64,000 nt of DNA from CAYPFY01 sp964410105 (GCA_964410105.1 CAYPFY010000001.1:186001-250000); one strand, 5' to 3'; shown: positions 52,701-62,415, counted from the first letter of the stretch. Made by a program: numbers and translations. The notes: generated by a model not told the origin, from the letters alone.

Positions 52701-55700
52701 TTGGGAGGCTGGCGTTACCGGCGGCGTTCGTGCCTATCAGATTTCCGCTGACCATATTCCCGGTCGCGCCAGATCCTGTGATGCCCAGGCCGTTCCCGGT
52801 TGTCCCGGAAAAGATATAGCCATTGTTGCCCGATATCAGGTTCCCCGCGCCTTGTGTCGCTCCCCCGATCGTGTTATCTGTAGAGTTGCCATAAATAACG
52901 ACGCCGGCCCCGTTAGGAATCGGAGCATTTCCGGAAATATCCGTGCCGATGAAATTCCCCTGCACGATGTTAAATGAAGCGTCCCAGATTAGAACGCCCC
53001 AGTCGTCCGGCGTCCGGGTATTTCCCGATATGATGTTTCTATCACCCGGATTTGTACCCCCGATCACGTTGGCAAATGCGCCATTGACAATAGCTATTCC
53101 ATTGAACCCGTTACCCAAGCCTGATGTACCCGCGGCATTGGTCCCTATGTAATTTCCAAGGATGGCGTTATTGATGGTCCCCGGGCTTTGAATCGAAATC
53201 CCGTTCGTGTCGTTGCCAGAGATAATATTCCGGGCGGCAGGAACAGTGCCGCCAATTGTGTTGCCCGATGAGCCAAGAGCGATGTTGACTCCGCTGAAGC
53301 GATTGCCCAGAATTGCCGTGCCGCTGCTATCGGTTCCGATGAAGTTTCCCTGGACGACAATGTTGGTTGTCACGCTGTCGGCGATGAGGATGCCATTTCT
53401 CCCGTTCCCAGAAATGATGTTCCGTGCCCCGGCGACTATCCCGCCGATGGTGACTCCCGACGCGCCAGACCGGATGCTCACTCCGTTAAAGACGTTGCCC
53501 AAGCTGGCCGAGCCAGTCGCGTCGGTGCCGATGAAGTTTCCCTGGACGACAATGTTGGTTGTCACGCTGTCGGCGATGAGGATGCCATTTCTCCCGTTCC
53601 CAGAAATGATGTTCCGTGCCCCGGCGACTATCCCGCCGATGGTGACTCCCGACGCGCCAGACCGGATGCTCACTCCGTTAAAGACGTTGCCCAAGCTGGC
53701 CGAGCCAGTCGCGTCGGTGCCGATGAGATTGCCCTGGACCAGATTACCGGTGGTACCTGCACCGTGGATCAGGATACCTAGGCCTCCGTTCCCCGAGACG
53801 ACGTTTCCGGAAGAAGAAGACGTCCCGCCAATGATGTTTGCCGAGGCACCGTTGATGATCTCCACTCCTAGGAGATTGCCAAGACTTGCCAGGCCGGTCG
53901 CAACAGTCCCGATGAGATTGCCCTGGACAAGATTGCCGGTAGTGCCTACTTCCCGGATATCGATACCCGCCCCCTGGTTCCCCGATATAAGGTTTCCAGC
54001 GGAAGAAGACGTTCCCCCTATGGTGTTTCCCGAGGCTCCTTCAATGATTCCCACACCTGAGCCCAGATTTCCGACCGAATCCGTACCGCTGGCATTTGTC
54101 CCGATGAAATTGCCCTCCACCCTATTGCGCGTTGTCCCCGTCTGGCCGATAGCGATGCCAACCACATGGTTACCCGAGATGATGTTCCGTGCCCCAGGCA
54201 CCGTCCCTCCAATCATATTGTCCGTGGTTCCGTGCCCGATGGAGACACCCGCCGTGTCATTTCCGAGTGAATGAGTGCCCGATGCATCGGTTCCGATGAG
54301 GTTCCCCTCCACGATATTGTGGGATGACCCCGGGTTTGAGATAGCCAACCCATTATTCTTATTACCCGACAGAAGATTTCCCGCGCCTGGTGTCGTTCCC
54401 CCTATGAGATTATTCGATGAGCCGTTTATGCTGACGCCATTATCCGCGTTACCCATCGGGACTGTCCCCGAAGTGTCAGTACCGATGTAATTTCCCTCCA
54501 CGACATTGTTACCGCCCGTTTGCAGAGCGACGCCCGCGGAGCCGAATCTACGGATCACCAATCCCTTCACCACGCTGTTTCCGGCAGTCAGCGTCAGCCC
54601 ATTTGCCGCCGCGCCGGCGTTGCTTCCATCGAGTTCAACAAGGGGCCTGCCTGCATACCCCGGCTGTGTCGTGGCATCGATGACAACGCTATCGGTGATC
54701 GTGGGCAACGGGCCTAAGGGGGAGATCGAAAGAGGTCCCGCTCCGCCCGCCAGAGCAAAGACGATACTATCCTTGCCCGGGCGTGCGTTTGCATCCAGGA
54801 TGGCCTGGCGGAACGAGCCCGCTCCTGAGTCTGCCGTCGATGTGACGGGGAATGCCGCCCCTGCACTCCCTGAGGTCGTGAAACTCCACACCGTGGACCA
54901 TGGGCTTGTCGGATAGCCGATGTCGGTGCGGTTGACGCGCCAGTAATACTTTGTCCCGGGGTGTAAGCCGCTAACAGCGAGCGTGGGGCGGGTAGATGAA
55001 TCGCTCACAAAGATGATCTGGAAGGCAGAGTCGATCGCAACCTCAAGCCGGTAAATAAGCGACCCCTTCGGTCCATTCCACTGGAATGTCAGTGCTGACG
55101 GAAGACCTGAAGCGCCGTCTGCAGGCGAAAGAAGAGTTGGGGCCTGAGGCGCTCCGGGGGAGAATGTTCCATCCCTTTCCGTCTCTAGAATCTCACGCCC
55201 TCTGAACGAAACGCCCGCGTCGTAGTCCCCGTCTCGGGCATTGAGTTGCTGCAGAAGGTCCTCATAGCCGGAGGTGCTGTCAAGGTCAGTGAGAGAAAGT
55301 GATATATCTACTCCATTCAAAGGGGGAATTTGATCGGCGAGGTCGGACGGGAGGGTCGGGAACATGAAACTCGCCATCGTCGCCGGGTCATTCACCATCT
55401 CCCATTCGTACTGGACTGAATCGCCGCCCTGGGTTATTCCCCTCCATTTGAGCTGGACATTGTTGTAGTCCAGCGTGGCGAGACCAGTCCCGGAACGGGT
55501 CCAGTTCAGCGTGTTACCATCCGGACTTCGGGTGAAGGAATTGATCGCAAGGTCGGGGAGACGAATTGAGAAAGAAGTGGGCGTCGGAGGAACGCTGGTG
55601 TTTAACCCGTAACGTCTTGCCGATGAATTTACTGCCTGTCGGTTGACAGCTTCTAGACGGATCTTCTCCGCCCCATCCATGGAGTAGATCTGGACATTGC

Positions 55701-58700
55701 CCGCTGTGTCGAACGGAGATCCACCCTGCAGAAAGATATTTTGGAACGAGACGCCTTTGCGGTATATGTACACCTGGTCGACGCCGACAGACTCGGCCGC
55801 GCTAAAATGGACCGTGAGAGGTGTCCTGTCGACAGCGAGATAAACAGTCGTCCCGTTCACGGCGGCGGGGTCAAGATCGACCGCCGATCCCCAGCCGAGG
55901 AGATGCCCTGCCGTGTCGAACGCACCGGCAATGAGACTGAACCTACCGTCTGCAGGTTGGAGATCTCGGGAAGTGACCTGGAACCCCATAAAAAATCCTT
56001 GACTATCCATATTCTCCCTTCGATCCCGAGAGCCGACTCTTGTACGCGATGTCCCCGCCGGTATACCAGACAATTGCAGGTTAAAGGTTGCCACCGTGGG
56101 AAGGTTATCGCCGGCGACCTGAACTACGTACGGTGTACTGCGAACTCCAAAGACAGTGAGGATTCGTTTATCGGCGCGAGGCCCCTGAGGCTGCGCGCTT
56201 CGGGATGTGACGATTGACAATGTCGCCCGCTGCGCGCCCAGATCCCCGAATGAGACAACTCCGTTTGTATCGGCCGTCTTGTCCGCAATCAGGCTGCCAC
56301 CTGATGAATCTTGGAGAAGCACCCTTATGCCCGGGGCGGGTGCTACACCAGCGAGGAGGGAGACCGTGAGTCCCGGTGAAGTCCCCGTTCCGCCTGCCAG
56401 CACGGTATCGAGCCTCGACCCCGAGAGGCTGCTGATTACGATAAAAGCAGATTTTGTGCCAACCGATTGTGGGCTGAACTTGATCCGAACTGTGAGCGTA
56501 TCCCCGGGCAGGAAAGAGCTGTCCGGTCCATATGAGAGGGAGAACTCGCTCGCATTGGTCCCCGTGAGAATTATCGTATCTATTGGATTCACGGTCGCCG
56601 TCGTATTGATGAGCCCAGTGAACCGGATAGCGGTATCATTCACTGTTACTGCCCGGAAGTTAACGGCACGGGGATAGATCGTGATATTGCCCGTGAGGCC
56701 CACGCCGCTGACTGCAATCGTGTCGGGCTTAGGTGACGCGTTATGTGAAAATATGATCCCCGCGTGTATGAATCCTGAGGCGGAGGGGGCGAAAGTGAGA
56801 TAGAACTTTTTGTTTGCGTTCGGGGGAATGATCGCGCTTGAATCGGATACCGAGAACGAATTGTTCGTCGAAACAACCGAGCCGATCACGAGCGGCGCAT
56901 CGCCATCGTTACTGACGGTAACGCTGTCGAGCTTATTCGACCCGATGGGCACGGGTCCAAAATCGACTGCCTGAGGAGCGTGTGAGAATGACGGGCCGTT
57001 GCGTGCGAACGGGGAAGCCGTTATGATTCGTAGAAGCGAAGAATTCAGATCGGGCACGACATAGGAAGATTGCAGCTTCATATCAACGTTCGTTCCGGTA
57101 TAGGGATCAAGAAGGCTCACAGGGCCGGCGTAGAAAGTATTCAAATCAGGCCATGTAACAACGAGCGGATAACTGCCTGCACCATTGACGCTGAGCGCGA
57201 CCCGAAAAGTGTCGATCTGGGAGGGGCTGACAGAAGGTCTCAGGTCGACCTTGATACCCTGGCTGTGGCAGAGCGCGGCAGGCCTCGTAAATCTCACATC
57301 GACGCCCAGCGCAGGGGGCGGTAGCTCGATCTCCCCCACTGCTGAATCAGGACATCCGGTTGCTCCGAATGTATTTCCCCAAAAAACGATCGTGCTGTCA
57401 CCGAGGGCGTCCTTGATTTTAAGCGGGACGACAAAATTCTGCGAGCTCCGAACCATGATTGAATAGGAAAAGAAGGATTCGAGTCCACACGAATCAGTCG
57501 AAATGAATGTCACCAGATGCACCCCGGTGTCCTGCGCCGCCGGGGTCCACGAGAATGTGCTGCTGACCGGATTGCCCGCTACCGGGAGCGAGGGGGTCAT
57601 TGACGATCCAGCCGGAAGTGCTGATGAGGTAAGTGTAATCTGCCCTGGATCGACGTCCGAAGCACTGACGGGAAAAGTCAGCAATTTCCCAACTATTGCG
57701 CTCAACGGGGTGAAAGAGTTTTTCGGTGGCGGCTGTTGAAATCGCGGCGGCGACTGGGCAAAGCACGAAGTTCCATCCATCACGAGCGCGCCAGGGGCAT
57801 TGGCGAAAACCCAGAATCCATACCCCGGAACAATTGTTCGCTCGGCTTGGTAAATGCCGTCATGGAGCTCCCAGATGTATCCGGTCAGATTGTTCGATGG
57901 AACCTGAGCTATGGCGGAGGTGAGAAGAGGATAGCTGATCGAGCCGATCAAGTTCCATCCGGCGACCACTCTGATTGAGTCGTGGGAATATGGATATCCG
58001 GTCACGACAACCGAGTCGTCCGATGCGAATTTTACCCAGTATCCGACTCCCGGAGACACAGAGTCTCTGACCAAGTAGCCGCCGATGTAAGAATAACAGG
58101 GAGAGTTACGGCTCGTATTAGCGAAGACGGCTGCGACGCTCGCATCAGCGACGCTCAGGGGCATAGAAAAGAGATTCCAACCGGCCCTGACCCGGATCGT
58201 CAGGGTTAATTGTCCCGGGGGAGTGCCCCCGGTTCCACTCACCAACACCGTGTCAGGGGAGGTAGGACCGTCGTGAGAAAAAACTATGTGGCCGTTCGCT
58301 GGGCCTGATATGGTTGGGTGAAATGTAACCGCAAAAATCTGCTTCGCCTGCGACAGAATGACCGCGCTTTGCGGGGAAACGGCAAACTGATTGTTGTCGG
58401 AGTTTGCAGCATTCAGGGTGAGTGTGCCGGTGCCGGTATTCGTCACGATGACGTTCGCCTGGTTCGACGAATCAAGAGGTACGTTTCCAAAATTGATATT
58501 CCTTGAGTCGGGGGAAAAATAGGGCTGGATGGCATATTTCAGTTTCAGATAGGATTCAACAGCCTTCCTCGCGGAATCATCGAGAGCCCTGTCGTACAGA
58601 ATTATTTCTGCGATATCCCCGGAGAACGGATAGGAGAATGGGGCGACGGATCCTCCGATACTTCCGACCGTAAAGGTTCCTGCGCGAAAGTTCGACCCGC

Positions 58701-61107
58701 TAAACGGGATACTGTCACGCAAGCTCCCGTCGATATAATAGAGATGGTGTTTTTGATCGTAAATCGTCGCGTTGATGACCGTCTGTCCGTTGTAAATCGC
58801 ATCTCCCTTAAGTTCTCCGCGTGAGCTCCCCCACCCCGAATAAATCAGGGGTGAGCCGGGCTTTCGGTACCCCGCGCCGTAACCGGAAATGACAGAGTCA
58901 ATCCCGTTCCAGAACGGGTAGCTGTAGTCCTGCGGATTCGAAGGGTATCTCATCACGCTGAATGTCGTGAAGGCAGTAAACCCGTCGAGGGGTCGGAGGT
59001 TCGTCTGGAGATGATTCGCGTTGAAATTCAGTACCGGTTGTCCGTTGATTCCCTTTGTGACAAAGAGGGGCTGCACGGCCGGGTCCTGCTGATACGCGTG
59101 ATTGTTGGAGCCCGCTACATCTGACCACTGTGAGACATGGTTGGATGCGTCCTTAACCACTCCGTCGTCTGCTCTTAGCCAGAGCTGAAGGTTCGAAATA
59201 GGAATCTGCGTTGGGAAATCCGCCAGTGGGCGTCGCCAGGCTCCGTTGGCGAATGTGCCGACGACAAGCTGATCACCGCTGAACGCGATCGAACTGACCA
59301 AAGAATCCCCGGAGGGCGTTCGAAAATAGGAAGACCAATTAGTCCCGCCGTCCCCAGAGTAGTACAACCCGCCTGCCAATGCAAACATATCGTGTCCCAC
59401 GACCGTGATACCGTGGACATAATACTTGAATGGAAGGGAAGAACTGACGAGAGACCAATTGGCGCCTTTATCCTCCGATCTAAAGATTTTGCCCACTCCG
59501 CCGAGGTACACTCTGGTTCCGTTGACGGAGAGCGATGCAACATCGAGGTTTGGAGGCAACCCTGAATTCGCTGGCGCCCAAGTTGTTCCTCGATCGGCTG
59601 AGACGAACACTCCGGCTCCTGCAGTCCCGGCGAGAATTAAAGAGTCAACAAATGCAAAGCATGTGGCAACTGCTCCCGATTGAAACCCTGTAAGCTGAGT
59701 CCAGTCCGATCCCTCGTTGCCCGAACGATATGCGCTGCCATTGTCGCTGAGATAAAGAAAAGATCCGTCGGAAGCCATCGCCCGGACGTCATGCAGAGAT
59801 GATTGGAGTCCCGAGTTCCTCTCACTCCACGACTTGCCCCGGTCGGTCGATGCAAAAATCCCCTGGTCGAACCCACCCGCAAAGAGGATGGATCCTTGGA
59901 GCAGAATGTGAGTAATGCTGAAATTTGGAGGAAGCCCCGCGTTGCTCAGAGTCCACCCATTTCCATTGTCAGTGGAGATGAATACCCCGGTTCCACCCCC
60001 CCCTGCTGCAAAAAGAGTGCCTTTCGATGAAATCAATGCTGAGACTAGGACTTCCGGGATGCCGTTACTCGCCGGGACCCAGCTCACGCCACCGTCAGAC
60101 GATGAAAATACACCGGCCCCGCGGGTACCAACGTACAAGGTGTGGCTAAGACCAGCCATGGTGAACGAAGATATCGACTGGTTCGTGACGCCCGCGCCGC
60201 TTGGTCTCCATGTGGCGCTACTGTCGTCAAATAAATAGACGCCGCCCAGATTCTGCCCTGATATCTTGTTGTCGACGCCAGCGTATAAGAGTGAGCCTAT
60301 AGGAAATAATGTGGAAACGTAAGGCTGGCCCGGTAATCCCTGGTTATCAGAAATCCAGGTCGTTCCGTTGTCGGTGCTCTGATAAAGACCATCGGACCCC
60401 GTACCGACAAACAACCTTCCTCCAGCCACCGCTAGGCTGGTGATATCCGCGGGAGGAATACTTGACGGAATTGGCGATGTCCCTTGCCACGATGTACCCG
60501 AATCGGTTGAAAAAAAGATTCCTTGAAACAAAGTTGCAGCGTAAATGGTCGAGTTGCTCGCAGCCAAGGCACGAATTGGGTCGATGGTCGGAAAGTTTGT
60601 ACTCACCCACGTGGATCCATTGTCCGTAGACTTGTAAACGCCTGGAGAATCGCCGACGAATAGGATTGCCCCCACATTGGCTATCCCGTTCACGGACGTA
60701 GGATAAGGAAGGCCGGAGTCGACCAGGGCCCAGCTTGTTCCTGCGTCTGTCGATCGGTACAAACCGGACTGGGTTGTCACCAAGATACGCTGGTCGTCCG
60801 CCCAGAGTGAACTCACCCTCAGATTCGGGACACCCAAATTCAGCGGCTGCCAGCTGGAAACGTTGTCGGGGGACCGATAAACGCCTAAGCTTGTGCCTGC
60901 AAACAAGAACCCCGGCTGGGCGGCGAGTCCCAAAATAGCCCCACCGTAAGGGCCGTTCGTCTGAATAAACTGCGAAACTCCTTCACCGGAAAGAAGCAGA
61001 ACTGATATAAGAGCATGCGCCAGCAAGGCGAGCAATCTCTTCACTGTATTTTCTGCGGATACGCTCAGGACAGGCCTATTCACGTTCGATGGATACTCGT
61101 AGATCAT
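49762..61107 (-). CDS. Giant (3781 aa) T9SS-exported multidomain surface protein
   Basis: ATG 61107 overlaps the upstream stop (ATGA). GTG 61044 is an alternative that starts at the signal peptide (KRLLALLAHALISVLLLSG). In order: about 50-635, eleven Asp-box/BNR-like repeats (such as STDNGSTW and SSDGGVSW) as in sialidase or Ycf48-like propellers; about 640-870, a laminin-G/concanavalin-like domain; about 870-1120, an ASH-like domain and a GWN module; about 1140-1980, Ig- and ASH-like domains; about 1985-2080, FN3-like; about 2080-3130, a right-handed beta-helix of some fourteen 64-residue repeats (GNxIGTDxxG...GVxI...NxIGG); about 3130-3680, linkers; then a T9SS tail (FQNYPNPFNPETR to KLLLIR). 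No catalytic site is recognised. It is probably an adhesin or surface-layer protein. Confidence 0.85.
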   Translation of the reverse strand: MIYEYPSNVNRPVLSVSAENTVKRLLALLAHALISVLLLSGEGVSQFIQTNGPYGGAILGLAAQPGFLFAGTSLGVYRSPDNVSSWQPLNLGVPNLRVSSLWADDQRILVTTQSGLYRSTDAGTSWALVDSGLPYPTSVNGIANVGAILFVGDSPGVYKSTDNGSTWVSTNFPTIDPIRALAASNSTIYAATLFQGIFFSTDSGTSWQGTSPIPSSIPPADITSLAVAGGRLFVGTGSDGLYQSTDNGTTWISDNQGLPGQPYVSTLFPIGSLLYAGVDNKISGQNLGGVYLFDDSSATWRPSGAGVTNQSISSFTMAGLSHTLYVGTRGAGVFSSSDGGVSWVPASNGIPEVLVSALISSKGTLFAAGGGGTGVFISTDNGNGWTLSNAGLPPNFSITHILLQGSILFAGGFDQGIFASTDRGKSWSERNSGLQSSLHDVRAMASDGSFLYLSDNGSAYRSGNEGSDWTQLTGFQSGAVATCFAFVDSLILAGTAGAGVFVSADRGTTWAPANSGLPPNLDVASLSVNGTRVYLGGVGKIFRSEDKGANWSLVSSSLPFKYYVHGITVVGHDMFALAGGLYYSGDGGTNWSSYFRTPSGDSLVSSIAFSGDQLVVGTFANGAWRRPLADFPTQIPISNLQLWLRADDGVVKDASNHVSQWSDVAGSNNHAYQQDPAVQPLFVTKGINGQPVLNFNANHLQTNLRPLDGFTAFTTFSVMRYPSNPQDYSYPFWNGIDSVISGYGAGYRKPGSPLIYSGWGSSRGELKGDAIYNGQTVINATIYDQKHHLYYIDGSLRDSIPFSGSNFRAGTFTVGSIGGSVAPFSYPFSGDIAEIILYDRALDDSARKAVESYLKLKYAIQPYFSPDSRNINFGNVPLDSSNQANVIVTNTGTGTLTLNAANSDNNQFAVSPQSAVILSQAKQIFAVTFHPTISGPANGHIVFSHDGPTSPDTVLVSGTGGTPPGQLTLTIRVRAGWNLFSMPLSVADASVAAVFANTSRNSPCYSYIGGYLVRDSVSPGVGYWVKFASDDSVVVTGYPYSHDSIRVVAGWNLIGSISYPLLTSAIAQVPSNNLTGYIWELHDGIYQAERTIVPGYGFWVFANAPGALVMDGTSCFAQSPPRFQQPPPKNSFTPLSAIVGKLLTFPVSASDVDPGQITLTSSALPAGSSMTPSLPVAGNPVSSTFSWTPAAQDTGVHLVTFISTDSCGLESFFSYSIMVRSSQNFVVPLKIKDALGDSTIVFWGNTFGATGCPDSAVGEIELPPPALGVDVRFTRPAALCHSQGIKVDLRPSVSPSQIDTFRVALSVNGAGSYPLVVTWPDLNTFYAGPVSLLDPYTGTNVDMKLQSSYVVPDLNSSLLRIITASPFARNGPSFSHAPQAVDFGPVPIGSNKLDSVTVSNDGDAPLVIGSVVSTNNSFSVSDSSAIIPPNANKKFYLTFAPSASGFIHAGIIFSHNASPKPDTIAVSGVGLTGNITIYPRAVNFRAVTVNDTAIRFTGLINTTATVNPIDTIILTGTNASEFSLSYGPDSSFLPGDTLTVRIKFSPQSVGTKSAFIVISSLSGSRLDTVLAGGTGTSPGLTVSLLAGVAPAPGIRVLLQDSSGGSLIADKTADTNGVVSFGDLGAQRATLSIVTSRSAQPQGPRADKRILTVFGVRSTPYVVQVAGDNLPTVATFNLQLSGIPAGTSRTRVGSRDRRENMDSQGFFMGFQVTSRDLQPADGRFSLIAGAFDTAGHLLGWGSAVDLDPAAVNGTTVYLAVDRTPLTVHFSAAESVGVDQVYIYRKGVSFQNIFLQGGSPFDTAGNVQIYSMDGAEKIRLEAVNRQAVNSSARRYGLNTSVPPTPTSFSIRLPDLAINSFTRSPDGNTLNWTRSGTGLATLDYNNVQLKWRGITQGGDSVQYEWEMVNDPATMASFMFPTLPSDLADQIPPLNGVDISLSLTDLDSTSGYEDLLQQLNARDGDYDAGVSFRGREILETERDGTFSPGAPQAPTLLSPADGASGLPSALTFQWNGPKGSLIYRLEVAIDSAFQIIFVSDSSTRPTLAVSGLHPGTKYYWRVNRTDIGYPTSPWSTVWSFTTSGSAGAAFPVTSTADSGAGSFRQAILDANARPGKDSIVFALAGGAGPLSISPLGPLPTITDSVVIDATTQPGYAGRPLVELDGSNAGAAANGLTLTAGNSVVKGLVIRRFGSAGVALQTGGNNVVEGNYIGTDTSGTVPMGNADNGVSINGSSNNLIGGTTPGAGNLLSGNKNNGLAISNPGSSHNIVEGNLIGTDASGTHSLGNDTAGVSIGHGTTDNMIGGTVPGARNIISGNHVVGIAIGQTGTTRNRVEGNFIGTNASGTDSVGNLGSGVGIIEGASGNTIGGTSSSAGNLISGNQGAGIDIREVGTTGNLVQGNLIGTVATGLASLGNLLGVEIINGASANIIGGTSSSSGNVVSGNGGLGILIHGAGTTGNLVQGNLIGTDATGSASLGNVFNGVSIRSGASGVTIGGIVAGARNIISGNGRNGILIADSVTTNIVVQGNFIGTDATGSASLGNVFNGVSIRSGASGVTIGGIVAGARNIISGNGRNGILIADSVTTNIVVQGNFIGTDSSGTAILGNRFSGVNIALGSSGNTIGGTVPAARNIISGNDTNGISIQSPGTINNAILGNYIGTNAAGTSGLGNGFNGIAIVNGAFANVIGGTNPGDRNIISGNTRTPDDWGVLIWDASFNIVQGNFIGTDISGNAPIPNGAGVVIYGNSTDNTIGGATQGAGNLISGNNGYIFSGTTGNGLGITGSGATGNMVSGNLIGTNAAGNASLPNTTGGVVIRDTAAHNVVGGAGPFRRNIISGNGGDGIAISAYPGTSSAAPGKLQRPGITLGIAGASTGLTSPGKARGTTGSGHTPGESEEIDATRASSTMQTTHGVRLLRQVEFPVGNVIQGNFIGTDVTGTLPLGNAVAGVHLTNGTTADSIGGQSVAAGNIISANHGDGVLIDGASTAGNSVEGNFIGTDASGTARLGNFIRGVALVGAPGNTIGGPTPAARNVISANNDGIGFFFAGAKNNLVQGNYIGTSFDGSPTLGNVNSGILVFGAPDNHIGGSILGAGNTIAGNATNGVTVYAPALGTTLLHNIIYSNALLGIDLGGDGVSLNHPCGVDTGANNLQNFPVLTSVTSTGTSTSIAGSISSAPNAQFTLEFFSNSGRDSSGYGEGENFLGSLQVTTDASCGANFATVLPVPVPLGQYVSATATDSAGNTSEFSQSILVSPPAFAISPRLSPAILGNDISASIPLPQNYPPATGLLLYRQAGTHIYDTLLCRRNGDSLAATIPAGAITIRGLEYYFRLQVNQFFYTYPPVSPDSVPIIIRVHVSTAAAGGIIQPQIYKMISVPMELNDPTITGVLDDDYGSYDSTRWRIFRWQDSSYAEYNSIVATILPGNAFWLITRNGQQFTVQDGQSVNSVRPDTVILRKGWNQFADPFAFAVSWDSVGRSPIVGNPVFYDNTQQYRTVNVLNPWEGYWLFDSAGGSILSIPPVEAPPGALSKTMASVDPEREYQLQLSATINSPRLKDSYNYVGLVQKGGDRKSLFNDLKPPPIGDYLQLCIIDGKTRYMSNYVSVPSDGQTWDVQVTSTVGKKAVDVALSEVGKLPGGFNRYVLDVDNFNVIPVPEGKFSIQLGAPRAIRSLKIILGTKEYAEKHSGGIPLVPFEYALFQNYPNPFNPETRIEYQLSKRSHVTLEVFNPLGQSVRMLVSAEQITGQYTAIWDGSNDQGYRVASGMYIYRIQATDLAGNVFVATRKLLLIR
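51720..54860 (-). repeat. Beta-helix repeat region of the giant surface protein
   Basis: About fourteen tandem coding repeats of close to 192 bp. The unit carries GNxIGTDxxG, then LGN...GVxI, NxIGG and a final NxISGN. A proline/glycine-rich low-complexity insert (about nt 52350-52580) interrupts the series near its C-terminal side. Confidence 0.85.
53336..53719. repeat. Perfect tandem duplication of one 192-bp beta-helix unit
   Basis: Unit 53336-53527 is repeated as 53528-53719, apparently base for base, and 7 more bases of identity continue to 53726. Neighbouring repeats in the same domain differ at many positions, so this copy pair is recent or maintained by gene conversion. It could also be an assembly artefact. 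Confidence 0.9.
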
Positions 61108-62405
61108 GGCTTTGGAGGATCTGGAGGTCGCGGCAAAGCTCTCGGGGCGAGCGCCTCCTCAGGGGCCTTCCGGCTGTCTTGCCCCGGAGTGAACGTCGTC
61201 CCGATCCCATTTCCGAGATTCTGCAAACGATTAATGATGAGGTCGGGCGTTGAGACTACGGGCGTGCTCGCCACTTTGTCGACCTGCTCGACGGCAACGA
61301 CAGCGTTGACGAGGGTCCCTCCTGCTGCAGAGAGAGAGCCCGCGGCCTCGGCTCGGCTTTTCGCACCTTCAAAACCCGGGTCAAGGCGAACCGCTTCTTT
61401 AAACATCGCCTCTGCCCCTTTGTAATCCCCCCTCCTTTCGTTGTCCAGACCGTTGCAGTACATCATGAACGCCTGCAAATTCTTGGTCGGAATTTTCTGG
61501 ATCTTCTCTTCTTCCTCTCGTGTCAGCGTGATGCCCAGATCCGTGATGATGGCGAAAACAAGATCTTTTTGAATTTTAAACAGATTGCTAAGCTGGTCAG
61601 ATTTCGTAGTCGGTTCACGAAAATCCTTTTTGGTCACATCGAACGAACTGACATCGAGCCGGAGCTTTTCGTCCCGTGAAACATCGTACGATCCGCTGAT
61701 CAGGCGCCCGGCGGTCAGCAGGTGACCAAGCCGCGGCGCCGTTGAGGGATCTACCGCTGAGCTCTGGCCGAACGAGAGTTCATTCATCAATTCTTCGATT
61801 CTGAGCCGTTCGACGAGCTTTAGTTCCCTCACCTGTCCGAGGTCTATGGTTATCATTTCGCTGAGGCCCAGGCCGAGCGAAGCATATTTGGGATCGCTGG
61901 TTTGGCACTGGAGAGGGAAGACAGCCAAGGCGGTTGAGGGAAGCGGCTGTTCGCCCAGCTTTTCCTCCTGAGCAAGGAGCGTTTTGAACTGCTCTTTGAT
62001 CACGGTCCGCTCGAGAGCGCGGTAGCGCCCCTCCATTAATCTCCGGTACTGGGAGAGTGCAGAAAAATCTGAATAATTGATGTAGGTGGCAAGAGCCGGC
62101 TGGATCTTGTCTTCGCTCTCGAGCGTCAGACCGTAGTAAAGGAGGGCTTTCGGGTCTTTCCCGTCAATTCCCACAGACTTTTTCAGTTTCTCCTCAGCCT
62201 TCAGAAATTCACGGGTCTGAAAATAGAGAACGCCGAGATCCCGGAGAATCTCGGGGTCGTCGGGGCGGGAACGAAGCTTATCCTCAAGCTGCAGAATCTG
62301 CTTTTGATAACCCGCAGGCGCCTGATCGTACTTCAGAGTCGTGCAGGTCAGTGAGACTGCTGCGAGAGCTGCCGCCACGCACGACGATAAAATCAATGCA
62401 CGCAT
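61104..62405 (-). CDS. TPR protein with a CsgG/FlgO-like domain
   Basis: 433 residues from ATG 62405. The frame is open to 62465, but that overlaps the upstream gene and 62405 gives the signal-like start MRALILSSCVAAALAAVSL. TC follows this, but the lipobox is not canonical. N-terminal TPRs (ILRDLGVLYFQTREFLKAEE, ALLYYGLTLESEDKIQPALA) precede a domain like the CsgG/FlgO fold (TALAVFPLQ, LVERLRIEELMNELSFGQSS, LLTAGRLISGSYDVS). A last TPR-like hairpin (RRGDYKGAEAMFKEAVRLDP) and a proline-rich tail close it. It overlaps the giant protein by 4 nt. A role in outer-membrane export or assembly is inferred. Confidence 0.75.
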   Translation of the reverse strand: MRALILSSCVAAALAAVSLTCTTLKYDQAPAGYQKQILQLEDKLRSRPDDPEILRDLGVLYFQTREFLKAEEKLKKSVGIDGKDPKALLYYGLTLESEDKIQPALATYINYSDFSALSQYRRLMEGRYRALERTVIKEQFKTLLAQEEKLGEQPLPSTALAVFPLQCQTSDPKYASLGLGLSEMITIDLGQVRELKLVERLRIEELMNELSFGQSSAVDPSTAPRLGHLLTAGRLISGSYDVSRDEKLRLDVSSFDVTKKDFREPTTKSDQLSNLFKIQKDLVFAIITDLGITLTREEEEKIQKIPTKNLQAFMMYCNGLDNERRGDYKGAEAMFKEAVRLDPGFEGAKSRAEAAGSLSAAGGTLVNAVVAVEQVDKVASTPVVSTPDLIINRLQNLGNGIGTTFTPGQDSRKAPEEALAPRALPRPPDPPKP

Positions 62406-62415
62406 GTGAAACCCA

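Noticed and set aside
53336..53719. CRISPR-like reading of the direct repeats
   Set aside because: The units are 192 bp, adjacent without spacers, in frame, and code for beta-helix turns.
53207..54274. A 355-codon open frame antisense to the beta-helix repeats
   Set aside because: It is a repetitive shadow (PMKFPWT, PEMMFRAP) of the coding repeats on the minus strand.
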